Assembly: GCA_014529385.2 (NCBI GenBank)
Contig: CM043959.1
Span: 11,436,809-11,500,808, forward strand
DNA: 64,000 bases
Direction of reading: 5' to 3'
Source of the DNA: Adiantum capillus-veneris
Lineage: Eukaryota > Streptophyta > Polypodiopsida > Polypodiales > Pteridaceae
The position numbers and the translations under genes are program-made. Below the pieces are notes generated by a model. The model was not told where the DNA came from. It made no database searches and worked only from the letters and a program-made list of their open reading frames with translations. Shown here one piece after another: positions 45,331-56,822 of the stretch (positions are counted from its first letter, which is position 1; each line of letters begins with the position of its first letter).

Positions 45331-46739
45331 CCTTTGCAATGAGCATCCTCTTTTGGATCTTCAATTGTGGAAGCTCTAGGAGTCTCATTGTGGACATTTC
45401 TTTTGGGGCAAGAATGATATCCATGTCCTGGGTCTCCACACTTAAAGCATTTGTGGTCCTTGCAAAAATCTTCTAGACCTTTCGGAGAGAGTTTATTTTT
45501 ACCTCTGTAAACTCCCTTATCCTTGGACCGATTGTAGTTGTTGTTGTTGTTGGAATGGCCTTGGGAAGAGTTTTGGGCATTGTTTTTCCCCTTTGCATCA
45601 TTTTGATCTTTGTTTTCCATGGGCTTGGCATTCCTTTTAGCCCCTTGTTGGAAATTGATGCGCGAATCAACCATAGTGTGGTGGATTACTTTGGTGATAG
45701 AACCAGCCCATTAAGAGTTAACATACTCGGCCATTTCTTCAGATAATCCCGCACAGAGCTGTTTGTTTTTCTCTGCAAAGTCTATAGTTTGAAAGATAGT
45801 AGCCTTGAGATGTAAATCCCAAAACTTTTCCACATATTTGTGGATAGGCTTGTCAGAGAGTAGCTTCAAACTCGGTCATCCAATAAGCACTTTGTCCTTT
45901 GTGTCACTTGCAAGGAATTTCTTCATGATGGAAACTTGTAGAGTTTTTCATCTCTTTGGGGCTTTGCCATTGCCACAAAGGCTAGCCCACCATTGACGAG
46001 CAGTTTTTTGAAAGTGCATAGCTACATGACGTACCTTGGAGGACTCTGTGAATCCCTCGTCTCCAAAGGCCACGTTGAAGTTTTGGATGAAGGCCAATAC
46101 TTTGTCATTATAGCACCAAATGTGCCATCATAGGTAAGAAAAGAGATACTCTTTCCTCCCTCTTTGAATTTCTTGAGTTTTTGGGACCTTCTCATGCAGG
46201 GTAGGATTTGCGATGTCCTCTCCTCTTGTATTCTCTATTAGAATAGATGTTTCTTTCATCGGAAGAGGAGGAAGGTAAAGAAGAAGGAGAAGAGGGTGAC
46301 TTCTATCTTATTTTTTTCTTCCTTTGATTCCTCTCTTCCCTTTTGGAGTGACAAGGAGAAGGACTATGGGTTGACCGTTTCCTCTTGAGAGGAGTTGACA
46401 ATTGTCTTGACCACTGTCTTCATGGAGCCACATCTTTAGAGGAACTTAGTGATTCACTTCTTTCTTGTTCCTTGGATTCATCTTCTCTTATGGGAGAGAG
46501 TCTTCTTCTGGGAGTCTCATCAAGAGGCCTCCTAAGATCTCTCTCCTCTTGGAGAGGAAGGGAAATCCCATAAGCACAAATTTGTTGAGTAGCTTTGGCT
46601 TGCAAAGCAGGGTTCCCATTGCTTGTTGCAACCTAGTAACAAGATAATTAAAAAACATGGTGGCATCATCATTAGCACCTTGATGTGCAAAATCAAAGTT
46701 TTCAATATTGATTCTACTCTCTTGGTTATTGTCAGCCAT
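45331..46739 (-). pseudogene. gag: Gypsy-2 gag
   Basis: Starts at 46,739 with MADNNQESRINIENFDFAHQ, then helices (NYLVTRLQQAMGTLL), a Glu/Arg/Ser-rich linker, a capsid region broken by stops between 46,400 and 45,680, an Asn/Lys-rich stretch (NNNNYNRSKDK) and a CCHC zinc knuckle CFKCGDPGHGYHSCPK near 45,440. A poorly conserved tail leads to the protease. Length and order fit chromovirus gag. It cannot be translated whole. Confidence 0.85.
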
Positions 46740-46854
46740 GCTAATTAAACTTATGTATGAATTACTTTGTGCTTTGGTACCCTAAAAACCTCAGTCGCTA
46801 CTCTTCTTTACCTTTGAAAATTAGCTCTCAAGTAGTTTAATGACTGTTGATTGC

Positions 46855-47300
46855 AAAGACTAGTGGAGAGGTCTAACATTGCGCGGTTGATTATGGTTCC
46901 TGTTGAGATTTCTAGTAGCTCAATAATGGTTAAGCCAAAGGCAAGCCTCAAGAGACTCCATTATCAAGAATATAGTTCCCAATGGTATACCTCAAACTAA
47001 GTCCTTTTCAACCAAGAAAATAGATCCCTATCCCACTTATCCTATTGTAATGAATAGGTCCAACCTTTGATGGGACGACTAATGGAGAGGGTCTAACAAT
47101 ACTCGATTGGTTATGGTTCCTATTGAGCTTGCTAGTAGCTCAATAATGGTTAAGCCAAAGGCAAGCCCCGAGAGACTCCATTATCAAGACTATAGTTCCC
47201 AACAATGTACTTCAAACTAAGTTCTTTTCAACCAAGATAACAGATCCTTGTCCCACTTACCCTATTGCAATGAACATGCCCAACCTTAAATGGACAACTT
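46855..47300 (-). repeat. Two-copy tandem duplication, 220-bp unit, in Gypsy-2 leader
   Basis: GACTARTGGAGAGG starts copies near 46,859 and 47,079; each continues with TAGTAGCTCAATAATGGTTA and ACTCCATTATCAAGA. The two copies fill most of the leader between gag and primer site. Confidence 0.9.
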
Positions 47301-47338
47301 AAGGACCTCTCTTCTTAGGCAGGAAAAAAAAACCAATA

Positions 47339-47350
47339 GCTTTGATACCA
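47339..47350 (-). promoter_or_regulatory. Gypsy-2 primer-binding site
   Basis: Minus-strand TGGTATCAAAGC, one base after the LTR end ...TTACA. A Met-tRNA-type site. Confidence 0.85.
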
Positions 47351-47351
47351 A

Positions 47352-48522
47352 TGTAATTGAAAAGGCCTATGAACATTGAGAATAGGGGAATTAAGAGACT
47401 ATAGTGAGCATTTTAAGAGGCTTCTTTGAGAATATATAGGGTGAACTTAATAAGCTATAGCAACATAACCATTATACCTAATTAAATTGGCATGAAAAAT
47501 ACTTTTGCAAGAGATAGAGTTAGAGAATTTGACAACAGTTTAGGACTGGATTTATGTGGAGTTGGTCCCCCCTCAAATAAGCTTTTGTATTATTAGATTC
47601 TCCCATAAAGAGAGACTTGATACAATACCATCTTTGGTTTTCTTGAGACCTACGTGATGCATTGAAGATGGAAAGCTTCATGCATCACAAGCGTAACATA
47701 ACCTTTGTAAAAGCTTTAACCATCCTTGCCCTCAGTCCCAAGGCCTCAAATACCTTCAAAGGTGGAGAGAGCTACCGGGGAATAAGGGTAGGAAAGATGA
47801 AGAAGAAACATTCATATGAGAAAGAAATAGTTTCTGACTTACTCTTCTTGCTTAGCATAACATAATAGCATAGTAATGAAGATGGAGAAGATGGGAACCT
47901 TAAGCATTGAAGCATGGCTCTTGGTTGGATCTGCATTCCATAAGAGAGTTGGTGTAGGCTCTCAACTTCTCAACAAGCTTGGAGAAGGAGATGAAGCTCT
48001 TGCACTTGGCACTTCACACAATGTGTGTGTGTGTGGGAGAGAGAATGTATTTCTTGCAAGAAAGACCCCTCCTTTCTTGGTTTGATTGCCTCATCTAGCT
48101 CATGCATGAAGCTCATTTGATCTCTCAAGCCTAGCCAATTATAAGCCTGGGTCAAGTCAAGCAGTAGAGGTAGTGTTTGGACAAGTGTTCTCCTTTCCTT
48201 ATTCAAAAAGAGGGCTTGATAAATTCCAAATCAATTAATTCTATTAGCTAAATCCTCAGTGGACCTCTCTTAGGGTCAACCAATAGGCTTTAGGCACACC
48301 TTGAGGGAACCTAGCTAGGGGCTTGACATGTGTCCCATTTTCCTCTTGAGAAAGGGGTGTACTTTGGGGGAGAGAAGTCATTCAATCTCATCCCCTACTT
48401 GTGTGGCTCACCCCCTCCTTTGTAGGCATTCATTTTGACTTTCAAGACCCCAAGAAACTTGGCCCCCTACATGCTTAAGCACCTCAAGAACCTTAGTCAT
48501 CAACCATAGGTTTAGCAAGTGC

Positions 48523-48585
<63 letters not shown>

Positions 48586-48975
48586 GCCTCAAGGGCTCAC
48601 CCCCTCCTTGTAGGGAATGGATTTGACTTCAAGCACATGCCTACCTTCAAGCATGCACCTTAGTTGTCAAGCATCTCATGCACTTTTAATTATCAAGCAC
48701 TTCAAGCATAGACCTAGCTTACCTAAGGTTTTAACAATAAACTTTGGAGGTTTTTAATGAAGCTAACCCTAAGGTATTTAAGCTCCATTAGCTAGCATTG
48801 CTCTTTGATAGATCATCTCTCATTTGGACCCCTTTAACTTTGGCCCCATGTTGAGGTAGATCCATAAGTACATGTCTATATTCTAACCCTTGTTTTGAAT
48901 TTATTCTTCCACATTAAATGATAAGTTTAATATGAGAAAATCATTTGGGTTGGTTAGATATTAGATTTTATGACA
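47352..48975 (-). repeat. Gypsy-2 5' LTR
   Basis: 1,624 bp; + strand TGTAATTG ... TTATGACA. The part 47,992-48,975 is matched by the truncated 3' LTR; 47,352-47,991 is assigned to the LTR only from the position of the primer site. It contains a (CT)27 tract at 48,529-48,583. The two small frames seen at 47.7-48.1 kb are not protein-like. Confidence 0.82.
48529..48583. repeat. (CT)n microsatellite in LTR
   Basis: About 27 CT units, homologous to 39,427-39,465. Confidence 0.97.
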
Positions 48976-49720
48976 CCTACAAAAGTTAGATACTCCTCCC
49001 ATTGAGAGCATTGATCTATTTCAGTAACATAGGCTTTAGTAGATCAAGAATGGTGGACTTAGCTATTTCACTTTGGCCATCCGTTTGTGGGTGATAGGCT
49101 GAAGAGAAATTGAATCTAGTACCTAGATTTTCAAATAGACCCTTCCAAAAACTACTAATCATTTGAGGATCTCCATCTGACATAATGGATGTAGGCAAGT
49201 CATGGTACTTGAAATTTTGTGATATGAAGAGGGTTTCCATTTGATGTGCCTTAATAGTATTTTTGACAAGTATGAAGTGAGCTTGTTTGTTGAACTTGTC
49301 AACTATAGTCCATATTTCCATATTCCCATGGATAGACTTGGGAAATCCAAAGATAATATCCATGGATATGCTCTCCCATGGTGAGTCATGGATTGGCAAT
49401 GCATGGATTAATCCAAGTTGCTTCCCTTGATCATATTTTATCTTTTTCTATATCACACACTTGGAGATGTAGTCTTGTATGTTTACTTTCATGGTAGACC
49501 AATAGAAGTATGTTTCTACTCATGAAAGAGTAGATTGAATCTCTTTATGCCCAGCATAAGGAGGAGCATGAGATTCATACATTACTTTCTCACGAAGTGA
49601 GTGAGTAACACATAGCATGTTGCCATAGAGAAGATAACCATATTGAAAGGTAAATGGTTCTTCTTTCTTCCCTAATGCAAGAACAAAAGTTTCATCTTTA
49701 AAATCTCTTTTTTTTGTCAC
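48976..49720 (-). pseudogene. pol: Gypsy-3 integrase
   Basis: From 49,720 on the minus strand: GYLLYGNMLCVTHSLREKVM, HAPPYAGHKEIQSTL (zinc-binding His; the Cys pair lies in a broken stretch near 49,460), then open from 49,399: IHDSPWESISMDIIFGFPKS (first Asp), TIVDKFNKQAHFILVKNTIK, LPTSIMSDGDPQMISSFWKG (second Asp), SSAYHPQTDGQSEIAKS (Glu). All three catalytic residues are kept. Sequence after that is cut by Gypsy-2. Confidence 0.9.
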
Positions 49721-50099
49721 AAAGCTTGGTTTGAGTCATGAAATATTTGAGGCTTTGATGATCCGTACTAGAATAAATGGAGTCCCTAGGAGATAATGCT
49801 TCCATGTTTTTAGGGCATGTAGGATATCTTAATAGATTTTTTTCATAAATGCCCAATGTTTGCTCATTGGAATTCAATCTCCTACTCTCATATTCTATGG
49901 CATGCCCTTCTTGAAGAAAAACTGCTTTAGGAAAATTACCACGTGCATCGCATTGAACCTCAGAGGGCTTTGTGAGATCCGGTAAAATAAGCTTTTGTTT
50001 GAGTGTCTCAAAAGTTTCTTGCTCCTTTCCAATCCATGCATACTTGACATTACTTTTGGTTAGATCATGTAATAGACCGGCTATTTTTCTATAAAGCAC
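49698..50099 (-). pseudogene. pol: Gypsy-3 RNase H
   Basis: Minus frame of 133 residues: IAGLLHDLTKSNVKYAWIG, LPDLTKPSEVQCDARGNFPK (catalytic Asp), FLQEGHAIEYESRRLNSNEQ, a frame-disturbed middle, and TDHQSLKYFMTQTKL (catalytic Asp). It would have degraded the RNA of the hybrid; frame breaks stop translation. Confidence 0.88.
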
Positions 50100-50179
50100 C
50101 TATAGTATGCACACATACATACCAATAAAGCTTCATAACTCATATAAATTCCTTGGTTTAGGCCATTCTTTAATTACTT

Positions 50180-50790
50180 CCAACTTTGTGGGATCCATAC
50201 AGATACAAAATTGAGAGATAATATGAGCTAATTATTGAATTTCTTGCAAGAAAAAATCACTTTTCTTTTGATTAATAAAAAGCTTATTATCTCTCAAAGT
50301 TTGGAAATTACTTGGAGGTGTTTCTCGTGATCCTCAAGAGATATGGAGTAGATGATTATATAGTCGAAGAATAATCTAGTGAAGTTGAGATTTGGTCAGA
50401 ATATTTTCTCTGTCATGCTTTTGAAAGTGGTTGGAGCATTTGTCAAATCAAAAGGCATGACAAGATAGTCATAAAGACCAAATGTAGTACAAAAAATGGT
50501 CTTTAAAATATCTTCATTGACTATCCTTATTTGATGATAGAGACTTTTAAGTTCAATCCTACTAATGTAGGTAGACCCTGGCAACTTATCATATACATCT
50601 TCTACCCGAGGCACGAGAAATATATTCTTAATTGTGATTCTATTTAGTGCTCTATAGTCTATGCACATGCAATAGGTGCCATCTTTCTTTTGCACTAATA
50701 GAATCAGCGACGAGCAAAATGGGGATGAACTAGGCCTTACCATCCCCTTTTCTACCGATATGTTCAATTGTCTCATAATTTCCTCTTATT
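50180..50790 (-). pseudogene. pol: Gypsy-3 reverse transcriptase
   Basis: Minus frame 50,776-50,396: MVRPSSSPFCSSLILLVQKK, CIDYRALNRITIKNIFLVPR, STYISRIELKSLYHQIRIVN (motif A Asp replaced by Glu: RIELKSLYHQIRI), FGLYDYLVMPFDLTNAPTTF (motif B with G to D change). Motif C follows in another frame near 50,360 (LFFDYIIIYSISLEDHE-like, second catalytic Asp changed to Tyr). Several catalytic changes show long decay. Confidence 0.88.
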
Positions 50791-51014
50791 GAGCTTGAGA
50801 GACTCTATAAGGAGGCTTATTGGGAGGTGAACTTTGTGGTAGTAGCTTTATGGCATGGTTATAATCTCCTCATTTTGCAGGTAACTCTCTAGGGATTTCA
50901 TCAATGAAAACATCTTGAAATTGCTTTATGAAACTAGATAAGTCTAATTCTTCTTGATTCCATCATTGTTACTTAGTAAAGCAATAGTGTGATTCATAGA
51001 TTCTCTAACAAAAG

Positions 51015-51440
51015 TCATGTACGCAAAACCCAAAATTTCATTGACTTGTCAAAAGCTTGTGTATGTACAAGGCGTATGGTGTTACCTTTCTCACTTTCTT
51101 CTATGTACATATCTCTCTCTGTATACTTAAAGTAGATTTTTCTCTTAGGAAAATTCATAGAGGTAGCCATGCAATTAAACCATGGTGCCCCTAGAATTAC
51201 ATCTTCATGTTTGAGAGGAGGGATAAGGAAGTCTTTTTTGTCCACATAACTTCGGATATGAAGTCTCAATTTCCCAATCAAGGGAGTGACTGAGGCTTCT
51301 TGTTCCTTGAAAGCCCCATATACTTACACAATATCCCACATCTCTTAAGCTTGTATCCCTAACTAGGTGGCTAGCTCAATTGATATGAAATTATGAGTTG
51401 AGCCAGGATGAAAAAGGATAACAGAATCATGTTTTCCCAC
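51015..51440 (-). pseudogene. pol: Gypsy-3 protease
   Basis: The minus frame from 51,281 reads LRLHIRSYVDKKDFLIPPLK, HEDVILGAPWFNCMATSMNF, PKRKIYFKYTERD, the C-terminal half of the chromovirus protease (strand plus LG-x-PW). The active-site half lies in the broken stretch 51,300-51,430, with only SGSTHNFIS-like traces. Confidence 0.75.
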
Positions 51441-51446
51441 CTTGCC

Positions 51447-52751
51447 TCATGCTTCAATCATAGAGGCTCTAGGTGGCTCATTGCCTACATTTTGTTGTGG
51501 ACAAGATTGATAGCTTTGTAAACACATTTTTCCTTTGCTTTGCTTTCTTGTTGTTGTTGTTAGGGTTGCCTGTAGCATTATTCTTCCCCTTGGGCTCATT
51601 TTTGTCCTAAATTTCCATGGGCTTAAAGTTCTTCTTAGCCCCTTGTTGGAAATTAATTCTTGAAGCAACCATGGTGTGGTAAATGACCGTCGAGATGGTT
51701 TTGGGCCTTTGACAATTGACATATTCATTCATGACTTTGGGTAGCCCGGCAAAAAACTATTGCTTTTGATCTCCAAAGCCTATCTTTTTATAAACAGTGG
51801 CTTTGAGATGAAGGTCCCAAAACTTGTGTACATACTTGTGGATAGAATCATATGGAGACATCTTCAAGCTTTGCCATTTTTTGAGAACTTTAACTTTGCT
51901 ATTGCTTGAAAGAAACTGCTTCTTCATAATGGAAGCTCTTGAGGCTTTCCATATCTTTGGGCTTCTCCATTAGCCCATAGCTAACCCATTTTTGCCTAGT
52001 AGACTTTTGAAAGTGCATAGCAACATGTTGTAGCTTAGAGGATTCAGTAAATCTCTCATCTCTAAAGGCCGCATGAATTGTTATATGAAGGCTAAGACTT
52101 TGTAAGTGGCACCGAAGGCACCAACGTGGGTGAGGAAAGTGATGTTCTTTCCTCCCTCTTTGAACTTCTTGAGCTTTTTGGACCTTCTCCATGTGGCATA
52201 GGATTTCCGATGTTCTCTCCTCTTAGGCTCCTTGGAGAAGTAGCCTCTACTTTCATTGGGAGAGAGAAAGAGAGAGCGGTGATGAAGATGGAGAAGAACT
52301 GACCTCCTTCTCTCCTTGTTCTTCTTGGGATTTCTTTCTTCTCTCTTGGAATCAAAATGAGAAGAGTTATGTGGCGATCTTTTCCTATGTGGAGGAGTTG
52401 AAGACCTTTGAGACCGTCATCTTTTTGGAGCCACATCTTCAATAGATGTGTTTGGAGACTCACTTCTATTTCTCTCCATTGGTGGAGGCTCTTCATTTGG
52501 AGCATGACATATCCTTTTGGAGGAGATGCATCCCCAACTTAATGTTGTTGGATATCTTCAAGAGGATTGTTCTCATCACCCATAGAGAGTCCTCTTTTGG
52601 AGATCTCAACAAGAGTCTTCCTAGGAGCTTTCTCTTTCTTGGGCAATTGGAAGAATATCATATGTGTGAATTTTTTGTTGAACTTATCCTTGAAGAGCGG
52701 GATTGCCCATGGCTTGTTAAAGCCTAGAGACAAGATAATACACAAAGCAAC
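51447..52751 (-). pseudogene. gag: Gypsy-3 gag, start lost
   Basis: From 52,751: ALCIILSLGFNKPWAIPLFK, FFQLPKKEKAPRKTLVEIS, a charged and Ser-rich stretch, a broken capsid part (EEAVSFKQ, LQHVAMHFQKSTRQKWVSYG near 52,050) and a basic end. The zinc knuckle region near 51,510 reads QSYQSCPQQNVGNE, with only part of the CCHC left. Alignment with the Gypsy-2 gag shows about the first 30 residues cut off by the TR-GAG LTR. Confidence 0.8.
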
Positions 52752-55212
52752 TATGAGGCCATTCCAGGGACCATCAGATGCACCATCTCCAAATGGATAC
52801 ACCACGATTCCTAACATCCCTCTCGCTTGAGGCCGACATGCACCAAGACAGGACTCATCTCGCTCTTCGATGCAAACTCAAGGGGGTGATAACATTCACT
52901 TTTCTCTTACAATACCTGTACCTCAAAATATCTTTCCTTACTGATTTTGAAATTTCAAGTTGAAGTCATCATACTAAATGTGAACTCAACCTTCCAGGGT
53001 CAACTGGTGGGAGTCCTCTAATTCACCCTTGGTTTAGGGTCACTAATGCTTTTTTCTTGGTTATGGTCGAGCACAACCGTCAGAGTGTTCCCTAAGATGA
53101 GTGTATTTAATAGCTCACAAAGCCCTCATTCCCAAGTTTGATTCCCACTTCGTAGAGCAGAAGCCCTTATCCCATTTTTTATTAGACAATATAAAATTGG
53201 GTTCAACTTTCAAACCAACAAATTAAGCCCCGGAATCCACCCATCCATTGAACCATTTGATAAATGCACCCTTTCAAGGTAGTAGTATGATACTAGAGAA
53301 CCGTATTCCAAACATGTCAAACCAAGAATACATTTCACGCATTTGAAAGCAACATGCAAAGTGCTGCTTACCCTTACAAGTGTGCATTTATTAGATCGCT
53401 CCCATCTTTTTCCTTGTTAGAATATTTTACTTCCTTTTTCCTTTAGTATTAGTAAAATTATCTAGTTATCTTTCAAAAAATCACATATACTCCTCTAAGT
53501 AAATCCCTATCCTCATCCCAAGACTTGGGTATCCTGTTTCCTCTGCCACGTGTGGAGGCGATGCCTTGACACAATTTCCAATTCTTATTTTTCTTTGTCT
53601 TGTGTGGGAAAGGCTTACAAAAATAATATACTATAGATTCTTTTTAAATCAATAATTTGAGAAGCAGAGCAAAGGTCCACCTAATGGAGGACAGTTGCAA
53701 AATAGCCCATTTTGGTTCCTAGCTTTTCCAAGGTTTCTTTTTACCAAACATGTTAGAAGAGTTCCTTAATTAAATCACATCCTCCACACTTGTCTTGATC
53801 CCTTCATGGATCCATTTTCCTTCCTCCTTTTCTAGTTGGCATTAGGCCTACCTGGACTAGGTCAATTTCCAGAGGCACCTACGGGTCCCTATCACCCCGT
53901 CGGGACTCACTCCCATTCAATCCCATTTCTAGGACTGTGAATGAACCCGAGCTCAAAACATAGACCAACGGTTATTAGTTTTAGCTAGAAAACTACCATG
54001 TTCCATTGTATCCCATAGATAAACACTTGCGTCGGCCTTTTCCAAGAATGTAAGATAAAGTTCACACTTAAATTTACTATGTTATGCTAGGGCTATCCAC
54101 ATTAAATCTTCTCGGTAAAGTTTTAATCTTAGTTTAAATTTAGATTAAGTTCCTTAAGTTATCATCTCTTAATTACTAGTTCATTTTAGTCTTTAATCAA
54201 ACAAGACCTCAAGAAATACAACGAGTCTCTTGGGAGTTTAAGGTTTTGTCTCGACGTAAGTTTTAAGTTAACCCCGACTTTGAAGAATCCCATTTTGGTC
54301 CCTTTGCATCATTTCCATCCATGGAGAATCTCCATGGAAGTGATGGAAGTTTTATGTTCAAGCAACATGATCACGACATGCGTGAAGCTATCCCCTTACC
54401 CCCCCCCTTCGAATTTGCAAAACAAACTTGAAAATAGACAAACTTGAAATGAACAATGCATATGCTTTCTACAATGAATTTTTGCTTTGGTGTGATCTTT
54501 GTGTGGTAAACACAAAAATTCGGAATGCATCAAGTTGCAATCTTGAGACAAATAATCATGGAACTTCCTTTGAGTGCTTATGCAAGAGTGAAACCCTTCC
54601 ATGCATGGTAGTGTAAGCGTAAAAAAATGCAAAGTTCATAAGAGTGGACATGCTAGTATAGTGAGAAATACTTATGCAATAGTGTCTGAATGATTAAAAA
54701 ATTCTTTTTTAAGAAGGGATTTAGGCATACCTTTGCTACCATGGTGAGGATTAAGTATGTAGCTAGAAGAGTCTTATGGTTTTGGGACTTTCCAATTGAT
54801 AAGAGGGGGGATACCTTAATTGGAAGGAGACTCCCACTTTCAAGGAAAAACTCCTTTGATTAAGATAGAGCTACCCTTCAAAACTTTAGTCTCCTTGAGA
54901 GAATTAATATTAATTCTTGGTATCACTAAACAAATCTTACATTAATTCTCTTTTCTCTTTGAAAGAAGGAAAAAATCCTATTTCTTAAATTTAAAGAAAA
55001 ACTTGTTAACCTTTCATAAGAGCATTCTTTTTATAGTAAATTATAATGCCACTTTGAATAGAATGGTTAATTCCCAAAAATTTCCAATACTTAATTGTGA
55101 GTGATTATGTGGCAATTATCTCATGCATCTTAAAAATTAGAAAAAGATATTATTGACGGGGTTTAAGGATACACATAGAGATTAATCATCATCCAACATG
55201 CATGCTATTTTA

Positions 55213-55500
55213 GTTCTCCAATCACCTATGGTTAAAGAGAGTGCTTTTTACTGTCTTTATGTCATATTAGTATGGTAATCTAGAGAGAGGAACTTAAAAT
55301 ATAAGTATGATCTCCAGTAACCTATGGTTATAGAGAGGGCTTTTTTACTCTCTCTATGCCATATTAGTCTGCTAATCTAAAGAACATAACTTGAAATATA
55401 AGTATGATCTCTAGTCACCTATGGTTTAAGAGAGTGCTTTCTACTCTCTCTATGCCATATTAGTCTGGTAATCTAGAGAACTTGAAATGACAGAACTTGA
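55213..55500. repeat. Three-copy tandem array, about 97-bp unit, inside the LTR
   Basis: Each unit reads CTCC/TAGTCACCTATGGTTA.AGAGAG..CTTT...CTCTCTATGCCATATTAGTCTGGTAATCTAGAG with small changes. The right LTR has the same array at 62,143-62,430. Confidence 0.9.
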
Positions 55501-55879
55501 AATAACATTGGGGTTAGTTGTTAGCAACATGGTTAGTTATGGTTAGTAAATCTATGATAATTAGAGGGAAACAAAAAAATTAAGTAGTTATTTTTTCTTC
55601 CCAAGCAAAAGGCTTGCTTATGGAAAAATGAGAGCTTAAGCATAAATTTATGTAAGCATGAAAGTAAATCACTTTCAAGCAAGTGCAAGAGCATAAAAAG
55701 AACAAGAAAACATTACCTTAGTGTGTGTATGGGTCTTCTCCTTGCTTTGGATGTGGTCGGCTCTTCTTTTTGCTTGAAGACCCCCAATTTTGGCTACTTG
55801 GAATGAGAGAATGGTAAGAGGAAAAGGGGATTCAAGCTATGGAAATCTTGAGAATTAGAAGACAGGAGAGGGTAGTCTG

Positions 55880-56026
55880 AAGAAGAAGATCAAGTTTTTG
55901 ACAAACATGATTAGGGTTTTGGCCATGGCTTCTCTTGGAGAGGTGTGTGTGGAGAGGGTAGTATGAAGAAGAAGATCAAGTTTTTGACAAACATGATTAG
56001 GTTTTTGGCCATGGCTTCTCTTGGAG

Positions 56027-56030
<4 letters not shown>
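55880..56030. repeat. Two-copy duplication of about 75 bp specific to the left LTR
   Basis: GAAGAAGATCAAGTTTTTGA, then CAAACATGATTAGG and TTTTGGCCATGGCTTCTCTT, occurs twice in a row. The right LTR has it once (62,824-62,890), so this arose after insertion. Confidence 0.9.

Positions 56031-56075
<45 letters not shown>
56030..56075. repeat. (GT)n microsatellite in LTR
   Basis: About 23 GT units; homologous to the 35-unit tract at 62,890-62,960. Confidence 0.96.
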
Positions 56076-56077
<2 letters not shown>

Positions 56078-56468
56078 AGGTCTATGTGTGTGTGTGGGAC
56101 GTCTATGTGTGAAAGAGGTTGGCTTTGGCTTTCTCAAGCTTCCTCTCAAGTTTGCACCTTGAGAAAATGAAGGAGAGAAGTAAAAAATGAGAAGAGAAGC
56201 CCTCTTTTTATGCACATTTTTTATAAGTGCTTTCACATATCTTGAAGCTTATTTTACTTATCAAGTTACTTACTCACCTTATCCTTATCTTCTCCTTTTC
56301 TCCTTTATCGTTTTCTTTTTCTTTTTCCCTTATCTTATCTTTTCCTTTATGCTAATTTTTCTCTAAATGAAAAGCTAATTTCTTATGTTTGTGCTCCCAT
56401 GGCATAAGCCGAAAGTGTCTCGTGAGTATACTTTGGTGCTTAAATTGAACCCAAATTTTTCTCAAACA

Positions 56469-56505
56469 TTTTTTTCTTTTATTTTTCTTCTTTATCTTTT
56501 AAGTC
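56469..56505 (-). promoter_or_regulatory. TR-GAG polypurine tract
   Basis: The + strand is a long pyrimidine run of T with some C directly after the LTR end CTCAAACA; on the minus strand it is an A/G tract directly before the LTR start TGTTTGAG. Confidence 0.75.
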
Positions 56506-56822
56506 GGTACCTTAGATGTGTTGGCCTTGCATAAGGACTAGGATAAGGCCCTTACAAAACCCCCAAAGAAAAGAAAGAGCTCTCCTCAGCTTAGAACAAT
56601 AAAGAAAGGTGGTAAATCTTCAACCACAAGAAAGGACGTAAATCTTCAACTACTAATTTGTTCTTCTCTAGTTGGTTAATCTATATAAGACACAATCTAT
56701 CATCATCTCTTACAGTGTTCTTACCTTTCTCTTTCTATTTTCTTACTATATCCTTGTCAAGAAACTCTTAGGATTGTCTCTTTTAACTCTTTCCGTTGTC
56801 TCTTAGCTCATTACCTTACTTT

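Larger units (their letters stand above)
38829..48975 (-). mobile_element. Gypsy-2: chromovirus-type Ty3/gypsy element
   Basis: Minus strand. 5' LTR 48,975-47,352 (starts TGTCATAAAATC, ends TTACA), primer site TGGTATCAAAGC at 47,350-47,339, leader with a 220-bp duplication, gag, protease, RT, RNase H, integrase with a chromodomain at its end, polypurine tract, and a 3' LTR from 39,871 (TGTTATAAAATC) truncated at 38,829. A smaller LTR element is inserted in the integrase (41,306-43,152). The whole element sits in the integrase of the related Gypsy-3, whose sequence resumes at 48,976. Confidence 0.93.
48976..52751 (-). mobile_element. Gypsy-3: chromovirus fragment interrupted on both sides
   Basis: Minus-strand gag, protease, RT, RNase H and integrase start, all close relatives of Gypsy-2 by order and motif. 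On the left it stops inside integrase where the Gypsy-2 LTR begins (48,975/48,976). On the right it stops about 30 residues into gag where the TR-GAG LTR begins (52,751/52,752). LTRs of its own are not in the window. Confidence 0.9.
52752..56468 (-). repeat. TR-GAG 3' LTR
   Basis: 3,717 bp, aligned along its length with 59,724-63,338 (for example CACCACGATTCCTAACATCC, GCAAACTCAAGGGGGTGATA, AAACCCGAGCTCAAAACATA-like blocks). It has a three-copy array of about 97 bp at 55,213-55,500, a local duplication of about 75 bp (55,880-56,030) absent from the other copy, and a (TG)n tract at 56,030-56,075. The ORFs inside are short and not protein-like. Confidence 0.92.

Noticed and set aside
47992-48975. 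Taking the Gypsy-2 LTR as only about 1 kb (the shared segment)
   Set aside because: The shared segment also starts with TG, but no primer site follows it, whereas TGGTATCAAAGC lies right after 47,352; the shared part is short because the other LTR is truncated.
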